NCBI GenBank assembly: GCA_033722675.1
Contig: JAWVYO010000010.1
Coordinates: forward strand, 1-38,970
Direction: 5' to 3'
Source of the DNA: DATHYU01 sp033722675
GTDB taxonomy: Bacteria; Actinomycetota; Acidimicrobiia; Spongiisociales; UBA11373
Length of the DNA: 38,970 nucleotides
Part shown: positions 1-7,262 of the stretch, in pieces
Position numbering within the stretch: the first letter of the stretch is position 1
Layout: every line of letters starts with the position of its first letter
Made by a program: the position numbers and the translations under genes
The notes under the pieces: model-generated
The model's input: the letters and a program-made list of their open reading frames with translations, nothing else
Databases searched by the model: none
What the model was told of the DNA's origin: nothing

Positions 1-173
1 AGATCAAGCAGGCGATCCAGCAGATCTTCGGCGTCACCGTCGAGCGTGTGAACACCCAGAATCGGGCCGGGAAGGTCAAGCGCACCGGCTACGTGATGGG
101 CAAGCGGAAGAACGTCAAGCGGGCGCTGGTCACGCTCGCCGATGGCGACGCGATCGACCTGTTCGGAGTCTGA
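1..173 (+). CDS. rplW: 50S ribosomal protein L23 (C-terminal part)
   Basis: This is the last 56 codons of uL23, cut by the left edge of the window. It reads in frame from base 3 to the TGA at 171-173. The visible part carries the typical L23 end, with IKQAIQQIFGVTVERVNT followed by a basic stretch around YVMGKRKNVKRALVTL. L23 sits at the peptide exit of the large subunit and docks trigger factor and SRP. It is followed one base later by rplB, the standard S10-operon order. The upstream part of the operon (rpsJ, rplC, rplD) lies outside the window. Confidence 0.95.
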   Translation, partial: IKQAIQQIFGVTVERVNTQNRAGKVKRTGYVMGKRKNVKRALVTLADGDAIDLFGV

Positions 174-174
174 G

Positions 175-1008
175 ATGGCCGTGAAGAAGAGGAAGCCGAC
201 TTCGGCGGGACGCCGGTTCCAGACGGGGTCCGACTTCGCCGAGGTCACCAAGACCGAGCCCGAGAAGTCGCTCATCGCCAAGAAGTCGGCGAGTGGTGGC
301 CGCAACGTCAACGGACGCATCACGTCGCGCCATCGGGGCGGCGGACACAAGCGCAAGTACCGCATCGTCGACTTCCGCCGCACCACGGACGGGGTGCCCG
401 CCAAGGTCGCCGCCATCGAGTACGACCCGAACCGCAACGCCCGGCTCGCGCTCCTCCACTACCACGACGGTGAGAAGCGGTACATCCTCGCGCCGCTGCG
501 CGTGAAGGTGGGCGACCTCGTCGAGTCCGGCTCCGGCGCCGAGATCCGGCCCGGCAACGCCCTGCCGCTGCGGAACATCCCCGCCGGCACGATGGTGCAC
601 GCCGTGGAGCTCCGGCCGGGCGGCGGCGCCAAGCTCGGCCGGTCCGCCGGCACCCAGATCCAGCTCATCGCCAAGGAGGGCGATCTCGCCCTCCTCCGGA
701 TGCCCTCGGGCGAGACGCGCAACGTCGAGCTCGACTGCCGGGCCACGATCGGCCAGGTGGGCAACCCCGAGGCCGAACTCGTGAGCGGCGGCAAGGCCGG
801 ACGAAGCCGCTGGAAGGGCGTCCGCCCCCAGACGCGTGGCGTCGCCATGAACCCCGTCGACCACCCGCTCGGTGGTGGCGAGGGCAAGAGCTCCGGCGGC
901 CGGCACCCGACGAGCCCCTGGGGCAAGCCGGAGGGCCGGACGCGGAAGAAGAACAAGCAGAGCGACCGCATGATCGTGCGGCGTCGGAACAAGAAGGGGA
1001 GGAGGTAG
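175..1008 (+). CDS. rplB: 50S ribosomal protein L2
   Basis: uL2, 277 residues, full length for the family. L2 binds 23S rRNA near the peptidyl-transferase centre and helps subunit joining. The start ATG at 175 follows the L23 stop by one base; an in-frame ATG at 142 lies inside L23 and would add 11 unrelated residues. The C-terminal signature MNPVDHPLGGGEGK is present. The first His of this motif (the conserved H229 of E. coli) is kept, while the second His of the common DHPHGGG form is Leu. The basic end NKKGRR is normal. The gene leads directly into rpsS. Confidence 0.98.
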   Translation: MAVKKRKPTSAGRRFQTGSDFAEVTKTEPEKSLIAKKSASGGRNVNGRITSRHRGGGHKRKYRIVDFRRTTDGVPAKVAAIEYDPNRNARLALLHYHDGEKRYILAPLRVKVGDLVESGSGAEIRPGNALPLRNIPAGTMVHAVELRPGGGAKLGRSAGTQIQLIAKEGDLALLRMPSGETRNVELDCRATIGQVGNPEAELVSGGKAGRSRWKGVRPQTRGVAMNPVDHPLGGGEGKSSGGRHPTSPWGKPEGRTRKKNKQSDRMIVRRRNKKGRR

Positions 1009-1013
1009 CCGCC

Positions 1014-1292
1014 ATGGCCAGGAGCCTGAAGAAAGGCCCGTTCGTCGACGAGCACCTCCTCGTCAAGGTCGAGCGCGCCAACGAGACCGGGGACAAGCGA
1101 GTGATCCGCACGTGGAGCCGCCGCTCCACGATCATCCCCGAGATGGTCGGGCACACGCTCGCCGTCCACGACGGCCGCAAGCACGTGCCGATCTACATCA
1201 CCGAGTCGATGGTCGGTCACAAGCTCGGCGAGTTCGCGCCGACGCGGACGTTCCGCGGCCACGGTCTCGACCGGGCGGTGAAGAAGCGATGA
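1014..1292 (+). CDS. rpsS: 30S ribosomal protein S19
   Basis: uS19, 92 residues, the usual length. The protein opens with MARSLKKGPFVDEHLL and holds the family core ending in GHKLGEFAPTRTF. It binds the 16S rRNA head together with S13. A Shine-Dalgarno-like GGGGAGGAGG lies just before the ATG, across the rplB stop. Its TGA overlaps the ATG of rplV (ATGA), which suggests coupled translation within the S10 operon. Confidence 0.98.
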   Translation: MARSLKKGPFVDEHLLVKVERANETGDKRVIRTWSRRSTIIPEMVGHTLAVHDGRKHVPIYITESMVGHKLGEFAPTRTFRGHGLDRAVKKR

Positions 1293-1645
1293 ACGTGCAC
1301 GCCCGCGCCCGGTTCGTGCGGCAGTCGCCCCTGAAGGTGCGGCGGGTGCTCGACCTCGTCCGCGGTCTCCCCGTCCACGAGGCCCGCGACGTCCTGCAGT
1401 TCACGCAGCGGCGGGCCGCACAGCCCATCCGCAAGGTGCTGGAGTCGGCCGTCGCGAACGCCGAGCACAACCACGCCCTCGACGCCGAGGAGCTGTTCGT
1501 CGTGCGCGCCTACGCCGACGAGGGACCGACCCTCAAGCGCTACCGCCCCCGCGCCCGCGGACGCGCCACCCAGATCCTCAAGCGCACGAGCCACATCACC
1601 ATCGTCGTCGGCGACCATCGCGACGACCAGGAGGAGGAGATCTAG
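1289..1645 (+). CDS. rplV: 50S ribosomal protein L22
   Basis: uL22, 118 residues. The protein lines the exit tunnel, where its long beta-hairpin narrows the path beside L4. The sequence opens MNVHARARFVRQSPLKVRRV, and the hairpin region around LKRYRPRARGRATQILKR is intact, so no macrolide-resistance-type deletion is apparent. The ATG at 1289 overlaps the rpsS stop by four bases; in-frame starts upstream would fall inside rpsS and are not credible. The tail is slightly extended and acidic (DDQEEEI). Confidence 0.97.
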   Translation: MNVHARARFVRQSPLKVRRVLDLVRGLPVHEARDVLQFTQRRAAQPIRKVLESAVANAEHNHALDAEELFVVRAYADEGPTLKRYRPRARGRATQILKRTSHITIVVGDHRDDQEEEI

Positions 1646-2797
1646 ATGGGTCAGAAGATCCACCCCTACGGACTCCGCCTCGGGATCATCACCGACTGGA
1701 AGGCGCGCTGGTACAGCGACAAGGACTACGCCGCCCAGGCCAACGAGGACGCCCAGATCCGGGCGCTGCTCGAGCGTGAGCTGACCCGCGGCGCGGTCTC
1801 CCGTGTCGAGATCGAGCGGATCGGCGACAAGAAGGTCCAGATCGACATCCACACCGCCCGCCCCGGCGTCGTCATCGGGCGCAGCGGGAGCGAGGTCGAG
1901 CGACTGCGGCTGCTCCTCGAGGAGCTCACCGACCGCCTCATCAAGATCAACGTCATCGAGGTGCAGGACCCCGAGACCGACGCCACCCTCCTGGCCCGCG
2001 GCATCGCGGACCAGCTGCAGGGCCGCGTGTCCTTCCGCCGCGCCATGAAGCGGGCCATCACCACGGCGATGAAGGCCGGCGCCCAGGGCGTGCGGGTCGA
2101 GACCGCCGGTCGCCTGGGCGGGTCGGACATGGGTCGCCGTGAGTGGTACCGCGAGGGTCGCGTTCCGCTCCACACCCTGCGCGCCGACGTCGACTTCGGA
2201 CGGGCGACCGCCCACACCACCGTCGGCACCATCGGCGTGAAGGTCTGGGTCTACAAGGGCGACATCATGCCGAAACTGTCGGCCACCCGCGAGAAGATCG
2301 CGGCGGAGGCCGCCCTGGCCGCCGGCGGACCCGGTCGCCGGGCCCCGGCGAAGGCCCGCGCGGAGGCGGCCGCCGGCGAAGAGCGCCGCGGCCTCATCGA
2401 GGCGGGCGGCGGGAAGCGGCTCGTCGAGGCGGGCGGCGGCAAGCGTCGCGAGGAGGGCAAGAAGCGCCTCATCGAGGCGGGCGGCGGCAAGCGTGTCGAC
2501 GCCGGGAGCGCCAAGGCCGAGCTCGCCGAGGCGCGGGAGGAGTCCGAGGGCACCCTCGAGATCGAAGCGGCCGCCGAGGCCGAGGCCGCGGCCACCGAGG
2601 CGGAGGCAGCCGCCACCGACGCGGTCCAGGACGAACTGAAGGATCGCCCCGCCGAGGCCGCCGCCGAGGCAGAGGCCGCCGTCGACGCCGAGCCGGCCGA
2701 TTCGGGGACCGACTCGGACGTCCCCGCCGCAGCCGAGACCACGACGTCCGACCCCGCCCCCGTGGCGGAGGCCGACGACGACGGGGAGGAGGAGTAG
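1646..2797 (+). CDS. rpsC: 30S ribosomal protein S3 with a long low-complexity C-terminal tail
   Basis: uS3, 383 residues, against roughly 210-280 in most bacteria. Residues 1-210 are an ordinary S3: the KH domain carries the GxxG loop G78-R-S-G81, and the core ends at VWVYKGDIMP. S3 lies at the mRNA entry of the 30S and helps helicase activity. From about residue 212 comes a tail of some 170 residues: an Ala/Lys/Arg part, then three copies of the nonapeptide L-[IV]-E-A-G-G-G-K-R at 250-258, 259-267 and 275-283, then a Glu/Ala-rich acidic end closing with DDDGEEE. The tail stays in frame with the same strong GC bias at third positions, and the next gene starts three bases after the stop, so it looks like real coding sequence rather than a readthrough. 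Its function is unknown. Confidence 0.96.
   Translation: MGQKIHPYGLRLGIITDWKARWYSDKDYAAQANEDAQIRALLERELTRGAVSRVEIERIGDKKVQIDIHTARPGVVIGRSGSEVERLRLLLEELTDRLIKINVIEVQDPETDATLLARGIADQLQGRVSFRRAMKRAITTAMKAGAQGVRVETAGRLGGSDMGRREWYREGRVPLHTLRADVDFGRATAHTTVGTIGVKVWVYKGDIMPKLSATREKIAAEAALAAGGPGRRAPAKARAEAAAGEERRGLIEAGGGKRLVEAGGGKRREEGKKRLIEAGGGKRVDAGSAKAELAEAREESEGTLEIEAAAEAEAAATEAEAAATDAVQDELKDRPAEAAAEAEAAVDAEPADSGTDSDVPAAAETTTSDPAPVAEADDDGEEE
2393..2494 (+). repeat. In-frame 27-base repeats inside the rpsC tail
   Basis: Three near-identical 27-base units lie at 2393-2419, 2420-2446 and 2468-2494. Each encodes L-[IV]-E-A-G-G-G-K-R. The first two are directly adjacent; the third follows a short insert coding for REEGKKR. 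A degenerate fourth piece (VDAGS) follows. The unit length keeps frame, which is consistent with growth by slippage or unequal exchange within the gene. Confidence 0.85.
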
Positions 2798-2800
2798 GTC

Positions 2801-3214
2801 ATGCTGATGCCCAAGCGCACCAAATGGCGCAAGCCCCAGCGCGGCCGCATGCGGGGGGCCGCCAAGGGCGGGACCCGCGTCAGCTTCGGTGACTACGGGC
2901 TGCAGGCCATCGAACCGGGGTGGATCACCTCCCGCCAGATCGAGTCCGCCCGTATCGCCATGACCCGCTCCATCAAGCGTGGCGGCAAGGTGTGGATCAA
3001 CATCTTCCCCGACAAGCCCGTGACGCAGAAGCCGGCCGAGACCCGCATGGGTTCGGGCAAGGGCAACCCCGAGTACTGGGTGGCCGTCGTCAAGCCCGGC
3101 CGGGTCATGTTCGAAATGTCCGGCGTCGACGAGGATCTGGCGCGGGAGGCCATGCGTCTCGCCGCCCACAAGCTGCCCGTCAAGTCGAAGTTCGTCGTTC
3201 GGGAGGACGTATGA
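2801..3214 (+). CDS. rplP: 50S ribosomal protein L16
   Basis: uL16, 137 residues, normal length. It opens MLMPKRTKWRKPQRGRMRG and carries the conserved block KRGGKVWINIFPDKPVT followed by KPAETRMGSGKG, near the A-site loop of 23S rRNA. L16 helps position A-site tRNA. The gene starts three bases after the rpsC stop, and its TGA overlaps the rpmC ATG by four bases. MLMPK is the family-typical start, so the first of the two Met codons is used here. Confidence 0.97.
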   Translation: MLMPKRTKWRKPQRGRMRGAAKGGTRVSFGDYGLQAIEPGWITSRQIESARIAMTRSIKRGGKVWINIFPDKPVTQKPAETRMGSGKGNPEYWVAVVKPGRVMFEMSGVDEDLAREAMRLAAHKLPVKSKFVVREDV

Positions 3215-3435
3215 AGGCCGCAGAACTGCGCGACCTCACGTACGAGGAGCTCGCCGAACGGCTGGCGGGTGCGAAGGAGGAGCTGTTCAACCTCCGCTTC
3301 CAGCTCGCCACGAACCAGTTGGACAACACGACCCGACTCCGCGACGTCCGCCGCGAGGTCGCTCGCATCGCCACGGTGATGCGCGAGCAGGAGATCGAGG
3401 CCTACTACAGCATGCAGGAAGGTGACGCGGAATGA
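3211..3435 (+). CDS. rpmC: 50S ribosomal protein L29
   Basis: uL29, 74 residues, a small two-helix hairpin near the tunnel exit. The family block LAGAKEELFNLRFQLATNQL, followed by a basic second helix (RLRDVRREVARI), is complete. The ATG at 3211 overlaps the rplP stop (ATGA), and its own stop overlaps the rpsQ ATG in the same way. The C-terminus is a little longer and more acidic (MQEGDAE) than the shortest family members. Confidence 0.96.
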   Translation: MKAAELRDLTYEELAERLAGAKEELFNLRFQLATNQLDNTTRLRDVRREVARIATVMREQEIEAYYSMQEGDAE

Positions 3436-3692
3436 GCGACGAACGTACGCGCCGCAAGGTTCGCACCGGTGTCGTCGTCTCGGACGCACGCGACAAGACG
3501 GTGACCGTCGAGGTGACGGACTCGGTCCGGCATCCGATGTACACGAAGACGGTGCAGCGCCAGAAGCGCCTCCACGCCCACGACGAGGAGAACGACGCCC
3601 GCGCCGGTGACACCGTGCGGGTCATGGAGACGCGCCGGCTGTCGAAGACGAAGCACTGGCGCGTCGTCGAGATCGTGGAGCGTGCCCGATGA
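3432..3692 (+). CDS. rpsQ: 30S ribosomal protein S17
   Basis: uS17, 86 residues, an OB-fold protein that binds 16S rRNA early in 30S assembly. The recognisable core is GVVVSDARDKTVTVEVTD, followed by VRHPMYTKTVQRQKRLHAHD and the C-terminal ETRRLSKTKHWRVVEIVE. The ATG overlaps the rpmC stop by four bases, and its TGA overlaps the ATG of rplN, continuing the tight spc packing. No anomalies are seen. Confidence 0.97.
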   Translation: MSDERTRRKVRTGVVVSDARDKTVTVEVTDSVRHPMYTKTVQRQKRLHAHDEENDARAGDTVRVMETRRLSKTKHWRVVEIVERAR

Positions 3693-4057
3693 TCCAGCAG
3701 GAGAGCCGCCTCCGGGTGGCCGACAACACCGGGGCTCGCGAGGTGCTGTGCATCCGCGTGCTCGGGGGCTCGGGCCGCCGGTACGCCCGGCTGGGCGACG
3801 TCTTCGTCGGTACCGTCAAGGACGCGGTGCCGGGCGGCACCGTGAAGAGGGGCGAAGTCGTCACGGCCGTCGTGGTGAGGACCCGCAAGGAGCTCCGACG
3901 CGATGACGGCACCTACATCCGCTTCGACGACAACGCCTGTGTGCTCATCAACGAGCAGCAGCAGCCACGCGGCACCCGCATCTTCGGGCCGGTCGGACGC
4001 GAGCTGCGGGAGCGGAAGTTCATGCGAATCGTCTCACTCGCCCCGGAGGTGCTCTGA
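3689..4057 (+). CDS. rplN: 50S ribosomal protein L14
   Basis: uL14, 122 residues, exactly the common length. It begins MIQQESRLRVADNTGAREV and ends with a normal RELRERKFMRIVSLAPEVL. L14 sits at the subunit interface and is the docking site of the silencing factor RsfS. It overlaps rpsQ upstream by four bases, and its stop shares one base with the rplX ATG (TGATG). Confidence 0.98.
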   Translation: MIQQESRLRVADNTGAREVLCIRVLGGSGRRYARLGDVFVGTVKDAVPGGTVKRGEVVTAVVVRTRKELRRDDGTYIRFDDNACVLINEQQQPRGTRIFGPVGRELRERKFMRIVSLAPEVL

Positions 4058-4362
4058 TGGAGTTGCGTGAAGGCGATCAGGTGAAGGTGATCTCGGGCAA
4101 GGACCGCGGCAAGGAGTCGCGGATCGCCCGGGTGCTCCCCAAGAAGAACAAGGTCATCGTCGAGGGCGTGGCCACGGCCAAGCGGCACACCAAGCCGCAG
4201 GGCCAGACCATGCAGGGCGGGATCATCGACAAGGACATGCCGATCGACGCGTCCAACGTGATGATCGTCTGTCCCACCGACGGACCGACCCGCATCGCCC
4301 ACAAGATCGATGCGGACGGCCACAAGCGGCGGGTCTGTGCGAAGTGCGGAGGTGATCTCTGA
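4057..4362 (+). CDS. rplX: 50S ribosomal protein L24
   Basis: uL24, 101 residues, with an N-terminal KOW motif (EGDQVKVISGKDRGKESRI). It initiates 50S assembly by binding the 5' end of 23S rRNA. Some bacterial L24 proteins end in a two-knuckle zinc ribbon. Here the second knuckle is kept (C94-A-K-C97) but the first is reduced to a single Cys72 in VCPTDG, so zinc binding is doubtful. Both ends overlap the neighbouring genes by one base. Confidence 0.97.
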   Translation: MELREGDQVKVISGKDRGKESRIARVLPKKNKVIVEGVATAKRHTKPQGQTMQGGIIDKDMPIDASNVMIVCPTDGPTRIAHKIDADGHKRRVCAKCGGDL

Positions 4363-4925
4363 TGGCGGCGCGCCTCAAGCAGATGTACCAGGACGAGATC
4401 CGGAGCCGGCTCAAGGACGACCTCGGCCTCGAGAACATCATGGAGATCCCGACCTTCGACAAGGTCGTCGTCAACATGGGCCTCGGGGACGCGATCACCG
4501 ACCGGAACCTCATCGACGCCGCCACCGAGGACCTGGCCACGATCACGGGGCAGAAGCCCCGGGTGAACCGGGCCCGCAAGTCCATCGCCAACTTCAAGCT
4601 GCGCGAAGGCATGCCCGTAGGCGTGTCGGTGACGCTGCGAGGCGAGCGCATGTGGGAGTTCCTCGACCGGCTCATCGCCGTGGCGATCCCCCGGATCCGG
4701 GACTTCCGGGGACTGCCGCGCACGTCCTTCGACGGCCGCGGCAACTACACGTTCGGTGTGACGGAGCAGCTCATCTTCCCGGAGATCGATTACGACAAGG
4801 TGTCGCAGGTGCGGGGGATGGACATCACCATCTGCACCACCGCGACGGACGACGCCGGTGGCCGGGCGCTGCTCGAGGCCTTCGGGTTCCCGTTCCGGCG
4901 GCAGCAACAGCAGGCAGGTGTGTGA
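4362..4925 (+). CDS. rplE: 50S ribosomal protein L5
   Basis: uL5, 187 residues, normal. It binds 5S rRNA and contacts P-site tRNA and S13 across the interface. Family landmarks include MEIPTFDKVVVNMGLGDA near residue 30, GQKPRVNRARKSIANFKLR, and the end DDAGGRALLEAFGFPFR. The ATG shares one base with the rplX stop. rpsN begins one base after its TGA. Confidence 0.98.
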   Translation: MAARLKQMYQDEIRSRLKDDLGLENIMEIPTFDKVVVNMGLGDAITDRNLIDAATEDLATITGQKPRVNRARKSIANFKLREGMPVGVSVTLRGERMWEFLDRLIAVAIPRIRDFRGLPRTSFDGRGNYTFGVTEQLIFPEIDYDKVSQVRGMDITICTTATDDAGGRALLEAFGFPFRRQQQQAGV

Positions 4926-4926
4926 G

Positions 4927-5232
4927 ATGGCCAAGAAGTCGAAGATCGTCAAGAACCAGAAGCGCAAGGAACTCATCGAGCGGTACGCCGAGCGGCGTGC
5001 CGAGCTCATCGAGATCATCAAGGATCCCGAGACGGACTACGCCGACCGGCGTGAGGCGTATCAGCAGATCGCCAAGATGCCGCGCGACGCGAGCGCGACC
5101 CGTTACCGCAACCGCTGCGGCGTCACCGGACGCCCGCGGGGGTTCTACCGGAAGTTCGGCATGTCGCGCAACGCGCTGCGCGCCGCCGCCCACCGCGGCG
5201 AGCTCCCGGGTGTGAGAAAGGCGTCGTGGTAA
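4927..5232 (+). CDS. rpsN: 30S ribosomal protein S14, long zinc-free type
   Basis: uS14, 101 residues. This is the long form resembling E. coli S14: it has a helical N-terminal extension (residues 1-60), then NRCGVTGRPRGFYRKFGMSR and the end GELPGVRKASW. Only one Cys is present, so the CxxC...CxxC zinc knuckle of the short 61-residue S14 is absent. Many actinobacteria keep the short zinc form in this operon and place a long paralogue elsewhere, so its position here is worth noting. The stop TAA shares its last base with the ATG of rpsH. Confidence 0.97.
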   Translation: MAKKSKIVKNQKRKELIERYAERRAELIEIIKDPETDYADRREAYQQIAKMPRDASATRYRNRCGVTGRPRGFYRKFGMSRNALRAAAHRGELPGVRKASW

Positions 5233-5630
5233 TGGCCGTCACCGATCCCGTCGCCGACATGCTCACCCGCGTGCGGAACGCCAATCAGGCGCTCCACGAG
5301 ACGGTGTCCATGCCCTCGTCGAAGCTGAAGGTGGAGATCGCCAAGATCCTCGCCGAGGAGGGCTACATCAGCGGGTTCGACGAGTCGGTCGACGGTCCGA
5401 AGAAGACCCTCAGCGTCGTGCTCAAGTACGGCGACGATCGGTCCCGGGTCATCCAGGGCCTCCGCCGGATCTCCAAGCCGGGCAGCCGCCGCTATGCCGG
5501 CGCCGACGACCTGCCGCGCACGCAGGGGGGCCTGGGCGTCACCATCGTGTCGACGTCCCAGGGCCTGCTGGCCGACCGTGAAGCCCGCCGTCGCCGCCTC
5601 GGCGGCGAGATCCTCTGCGAGGTGTGGTGA
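5232..5630 (+). CDS. rpsH: 30S ribosomal protein S8
   Basis: uS8, 132 residues. It opens MAVTDPVADMLTRVRNANQ and ends with the rRNA-binding C-terminal domain GLGVTIVSTSQGLLADREAR. In E. coli, S8 is the translational repressor of spc; whether that holds here cannot be read from the sequence. The ATG at 5232 shares one base with the rpsN stop. A GTG six bases upstream would add only MV and is less likely. The C-terminal EILCEVW is a typical ending. Confidence 0.98.
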   Translation: MAVTDPVADMLTRVRNANQALHETVSMPSSKLKVEIAKILAEEGYISGFDESVDGPKKTLSVVLKYGDDRSRVIQGLRRISKPGSRRYAGADDLPRTQGGLGVTIVSTSQGLLADREARRRRLGGEILCEVW

Positions 5631-6172
5631 TGAGTCGCATCGGCAACGCGCCCATCCAGCTGCCGTCGGGCGTCGACGTCACCGTCGACGGCCAGACCGT
5701 CACCGTGAAGGGATCGAAGGGCTCGCTCACCCGCGAGCTCGTCGACCGCGTGTCGGTCGACGTCGAGGACGGGGTCGTGACCGTGTCGCGCGACGGCGAC
5801 GACCGGGAGGCCAAGTCCCTCCACGGTCTCTTCCGCGCGCTGATCGCCAACATGGTGACCGGTGTGTCGGAGGGCTTCGAGAAGCGTCTCGAGACCGTCG
5901 GCGTCGGCTATCGCGCCTCGCTCCAGGGCTCCACCCTGGAGCTCCAGGTGGGCTTCTCCCACCCGGTGCACATGCAGGCCCCCGACGGCATCGACTTCGA
6001 GGTCCCCGACCAGAACACGATCATCGTCCGGGGCATCGACAAAGAGACCGTCGGCCAGGTGGCCGCGAACATCCGGGCGGTCCGGCCGCCCGAGCCCTAC
6101 AAGGGCAAGGGCATCCGGTACGCCGACGAGTACGTACGCCGCAAGGCAGGCAAGGCAGGGGTGGCCCGATGA
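5630..6172 (+). CDS. rplF: 50S ribosomal protein L6
   Basis: uL6, 180 residues, two repeated alpha/beta domains on the factor-binding side of the 50S. It begins MSRIGNAPIQLPSGVDVTV. The second domain contains GVGYRASLQG and PEPYKGKGIRYADEYVRRK, the conserved rRNA-binding end. The ATG shares one base with the rpsH stop, and its own TGA overlaps the rplR ATG by four bases. Confidence 0.98.
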   Translation: MSRIGNAPIQLPSGVDVTVDGQTVTVKGSKGSLTRELVDRVSVDVEDGVVTVSRDGDDREAKSLHGLFRALIANMVTGVSEGFEKRLETVGVGYRASLQGSTLELQVGFSHPVHMQAPDGIDFEVPDQNTIIVRGIDKETVGQVAANIRAVRPPEPYKGKGIRYADEYVRRKAGKAGVAR

Positions 6173-6522
6173 GAGGCTCACGAACGACCGCCCGGCGCCG
6201 GCGCCACTACCGGGTCCGGCGGAAGATCCGCGGGACCGCGGAGCGGCCGCGCCTCAGCGTGTTCCGCAGCAACAGGTACATTTACGCCCAGGTCATCGAC
6301 GACACCGCCGGCGAGACGCTGGCGGCGGCCTCCTCGGCCGAGGAGGCCCTCAGCGACAAGACCCTGACGGTGGACACCGCCGCCGAGGTGGGGAAACTCG
6401 TCGCCAGCCGGGCGAAGGACGCAGGGATCTCGTCGGTCGTGTTCGACCGGGGTGGGTTCGCCTACCACGGGCGCGTCAAGGCGCTCGCCGAATCGGCCCG
6501 AGAGGAAGGTCTGGAGTTTTGA
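6169..6522 (+). CDS. rplR: 50S ribosomal protein L18
   Basis: uL18, 117 residues, the 5S rRNA-binding partner of L5. It has the basic N-terminus typical of the family (RRRRHYRVRRKIRGTAERPR), then LSVFRSNRYIYAQVIDD, and ends with FDRGGFAYHGRVKALAESAR and GLEF. The ATG overlaps the rplF stop by four bases. Its TGA is read through by the TTG start of rpsE. Confidence 0.97.
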   Translation: MRGSRTTARRRRHYRVRRKIRGTAERPRLSVFRSNRYIYAQVIDDTAGETLAAASSAEEALSDKTLTVDTAAEVGKLVASRAKDAGISSVVFDRGGFAYHGRVKALAESAREEGLEF

Positions 6523-7073
6523 CGAGCCGAAGAGACGACTCGCAGTACGACGAGCGGGTGATCACGATCAACCGCGTCGCCAAGGTGGTCAAGGGTGGCC
6601 GTCGGTTCTCCTTCACCGCCCTCGTGACCGTCGGCGACGGCAATGGGAAGGTCGGCATCGGCTACGGCAAGGCCAAGGAGGTGCCGAGCGCGATCCAGAA
6701 GGCGATCGACATCGCCCGCAAGGACATGCGTCCCGTGCCCATGGCCGGCCAGACCATCATCCACGAGAACGTCGGTGTGACGGGGGCGTCGCGCGTCTTC
6801 GTCAAGCCGGCAGCGCCCGGTACCGGCGTCATCGCCGGGGGCGCCGTGCGGCAGATCCTCGAGGCCGCGGGGATTCGCGACGTCCTCGCGAAGTCCCTCG
6901 GATCGCCGACGCACGTGAACGTGGCGAAGGCGACCATGGACGCCCTGTTCTCCCAGCGCCGGCCCGACCAGGTCGCCGCGAAGCGGGGCAAGACCCCCGA
7001 GGACGTGACGCCGCCCGCCCTGCTCGCCGCCTACCGGACCGCGGAGATGACGCGGGCCACCCCGGGGGAGTAG
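6519..7073 (+). CDS. rpsE: 30S ribosomal protein S5, TTG start
   Basis: uS5, 184 residues. Core motifs are ERVITINRVAKVVKGGRRFS (N-terminal domain, near residue 12) and VGDGNGKVGIGYGKAKEVP, followed by the S5 C-terminal domain with GAVRQILEAAGI. S5 contributes to decoding accuracy. No ATG fits the family N-terminus. A TTG at 6519 overlaps the rplR stop as TTGA, matching the four-base overlaps of this operon, and a purine-rich GAGGAAGG stretch lies 8-16 bases upstream. A GTG at 6558 would remove the residues just before the core and is less likely. Confidence 0.93.
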   Translation: MTSRRDDSQYDERVITINRVAKVVKGGRRFSFTALVTVGDGNGKVGIGYGKAKEVPSAIQKAIDIARKDMRPVPMAGQTIIHENVGVTGASRVFVKPAAPGTGVIAGGAVRQILEAAGIRDVLAKSLGSPTHVNVAKATMDALFSQRRPDQVAAKRGKTPEDVTPPALLAAYRTAEMTRATPGE

Positions 7074-7076
7074 CCC

Positions 7077-7262
7077 ATGGCGGACAAGACGCTTCGCATC
7101 ACGCTCGTGCGCAGCACGATCGGTGAGAAGCCCAAGACGCGCGACACCGTGCGGACCCTCGGGCTCAAGAAGATCAGACAGTCGACGGAGCGTCCCGACA
7201 CGCCGTCGGTCCGCGGTCTCATCGACCGCGTGGCGCACCTCGTGGAGGTCGAGGAAGTATGA
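7077..7262 (+). CDS. rpmD: 50S ribosomal protein L30
   Basis: uL30, 61 residues, the normal small bacterial form. It begins MADKTLRITLVRSTIGEKPK and carries DTVRTLGLKKIRQSTERPDT, the conserved helix-strand region. It sits between rpsE and rplO as in most spc operons. The start is three bases after the rpsE stop, preceded by GGGGGAG inside the rpsE end. Its TGA overlaps the rplO ATG by four bases. Confidence 0.97.
   Translation: MADKTLRITLVRSTIGEKPKTRDTVRTLGLKKIRQSTERPDTPSVRGLIDRVAHLVEVEEV

Noticed and set aside
1217..3169. Long minus-strand frame opposite rplV-rpsC-rplP
   Set aside because: Antisense shadow of ribosomal genes caused by third-position GC bias; no recognisable protein features.
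4057..4362. Zinc ribbon in L24
   Set aside because: Only one full CxxC (94-97) remains; the first knuckle is reduced to a single Cys72, so a bound zinc is not supported.
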